Shown piece after piece: positions 62,375-64,000 of a DNA stretch of 64,000 nucleotides. Made by a program: the position numbers and the translations under genes. Position 1 is the first letter of the stretch; every line of letters begins with the position of its first letter. The DNA is from Lithospermum erythrorhizon (taxonomy: Eukaryota; Streptophyta; Magnoliopsida; Boraginales; Boraginaceae): positions 80,390 to 144,389 of the forward strand of contig JADFUC010000840.1 of NCBI GenBank assembly GCA_019722365.1, given 5' to 3'. The notes beneath the pieces were generated by a model that was given only the letters and a program-made list of their open reading frames with translations, had not been told where the DNA came from and searched no databases.

Positions 62375-64000
62375 ATCAGGCGGTGCCTTTTGAGGAAACC
62401 TTTGTCTTTGCGTGCTTGTATGATGGCAAGTGTTTGAAGATAGCTAATTGCGTAGCTCTTTGGAGATGATTGTGAGCTTAGTTGTTAAGGTTCTTTGCCG
62501 GTGTTATAAGGGATTATACGTAAACCAGCTTCCTCTGCCGCCTCAGTACCGTTGCATTTAGCTTCCCAGCTCATGACACTTTTTGGTTGGATGGGTACTT
62601 ATTTCTTGTCTTACTCGGGTGCGAGTCTATCTTGGTTGGTCTTATATGGCCAAGTATGGTGGGTTATACATGAGTAAACCACATGACTCAGTGTGATGGA
62701 GGCTGGTAATTCGTTTGGCAGGCAACATGCTTACAGTTGGATTGCCTTGAAACCTCTTGTGATCATCTTTTCGTTCTCTTTTCGCGAAGCCCCAATCTCA
62801 TGAAGACTTGGCTTTGCTTTTGAGTTTGCGTACTAACATGTGGTAGGTTTTTAAGCTTCAAGATGGAAACTTCTTTGTAAGTGTCGCCTGACGTTCTCGT
62901 CAGTTAGGTTTTCTCCTCAATCCACACAGTGTCAAGAATGAAACTAGAGCAATGGTGGATGTTATGGCGATGCGAGACTCTGAAGGATTTGCATGATATC
63001 GAATAGTCTAGAGGGTTCAATTTCTATTTTTAAAGAGCCGCTGCCGATCAAAGTTCGGTCTTGAGAGAACACCTACAGTTAGTGTTTCAAAAGATGAGGA
63101 TCCCAAAGATGCTGGGATATATTCCTAGAAGGATCGGGTTACACCCGTGCAATATCCACGAGGCATTCACGGTCCTGGTGAGTCGTGCGAGGGCAGGTGT
63201 ATTCCTCGGTATGTTTTATTTAACATGGTTCCGTTTGATTATGTCTACGTATGTCCTCTACAATTTGAGCCATAACTTTCGTTTGTAGAGTAGGAGGTAG
63301 CAATCTTTGAAGGATAGGACTGCATGCAGCTGTAAATGTTGAGGCATCCACCTTTGTGGTCTCAAATTCGTTGATCTTGACTATGACCGCTCCGCCCAGG
63401 TTTTAATGGTCCTTGATGCAGGATAGTATCAGACGACTTGGGTGGAGTTGTGTTCTCTTGTGGAGGGTAGATCACATGAGACTCTTTTGGCAGAGGAGGA
63501 GAGAATCTTGGCTTCCTTTCAGTATATAGAGTTTAGCAGACATAACTTGACACATCATGGTAAATTTGAAGACCATCGCTTTATAAGAGGCTCTGTATCA
63601 AGAAGGATTCGGTCTGAAATTTGCTTCTGCAAGATTAAGCGATAGCTTTATTGTTGCTAGAGTCTTGAGGAGGAGCTATCTTCAGTTGCTACATGAAGGA
63701 GAGGTATCTGCCCAGTCCGTGCCACTGCGGCAGATCAAAGGAAAGGGCAAGTGACTTCCCAATTCATTGTGACAGAAATTTTAATGAGCTCGATACTCAT
63801 AAAACGCCGCCCATTGACAAGTGACTTCCCAGAGTCGTGATTCTTTAGTGTGAGAAATAAATCTGATGTAGATAAGCTTCCAGAAGATCTATCGAGAAGG
63901 GACAAAGGGATAAATGCAGGCAATTTTGGGTATAGAGTAGAGAGCACTGCATAGTTTTTGATAGAAATCTTCTAGTTTCTTAGCACTTGCATCTTTTAGC
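62375..64000 (+). other. Internal DNA of the invaded element, running to the window end
   Basis: It begins ATCAGGCGGTGCC, the presumed remainder of the primer-binding site. It is GC-richer than the surroundings and has several short ORFs (for example 63061-63288 and 63442-63645), none with a motif I recognise. A decayed gag region would be expected here but cannot be shown. Confidence 0.3.

Overview
The window looks like nuclear DNA of a flowering plant, most likely a eudicot. It is AT-rich and packed with decayed retrotransposons, MITEs and tRNA-derived SINEs, and it holds one intact, intron-rich gene with plant splice sites. That gene is on the + strand at 30970-38635. It has 14 exons and encodes a 1,094-residue cellulose synthase catalytic subunit of the CESA6-like (CESA2/5/6/9) primary-wall clade. 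All 13 introns follow GT-AG, the frame is open throughout, and the RING zinc finger, DD, DxD, TED and QxxRW motifs are all present. I found no second intact protein-coding gene. The genus cannot be told from the sequence alone.

Layout. 1-12.3 kb: repeat relics, the first copy of a ~1-kb LTR-like repeat (called R1 here) carrying an expanded (GA)n tract, several SINEs, a hAT-like element split by a Stowaway-like MITE, and other MITEs. 12.3-30.1 kb: more R1 copies (12.35, 14.7 and 28.2 kb). Between them lies non-coding retroelement-like DNA hit by two reverse-oriented solo LTRs of a Tekay-like Gypsy family (called T1 here), each with a 5-bp target duplication. A TAA-rich simple-sequence tract and hAT-like ends follow. 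30.1-39 kb: the CESA gene, with a MITE-like inverted repeat upstream of its start codon and two MITEs plus a SINE in its 2.25-kb fifth intron. 39-52.5 kb: a MITE, a SINE, a Copia-type LTR with primer-binding site, a badly frameshifted Copia polyprotein relic, a hAT-like element, and fragments of further LTR elements. 52.5-62.4 kb: a structurally complete but non-autonomous T1 element. It has two ~3.9-kb LTRs, a primer-binding site, a polypurine tract, only ~1.9 kb of internal DNA, and the target duplication TAGGT. It sits at the LTR/primer-binding-site junction of an older LTR element, whose inside appears to continue to the window end.

Only the CESA gene is expected to have a cellular function: making beta-1,4-glucan at the plasma membrane as part of the primary-wall cellulose synthase complex. 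The other features record successive transposition, nesting, LTR-LTR recombination and decay. I saw nothing that supports a new molecular system. The most unusual observations are the nested and solo T1 LTRs with their shared palindromic minisatellite, and the insertions in and next to the CESA gene. All calls come from reading the sequence by eye; no database search was run.
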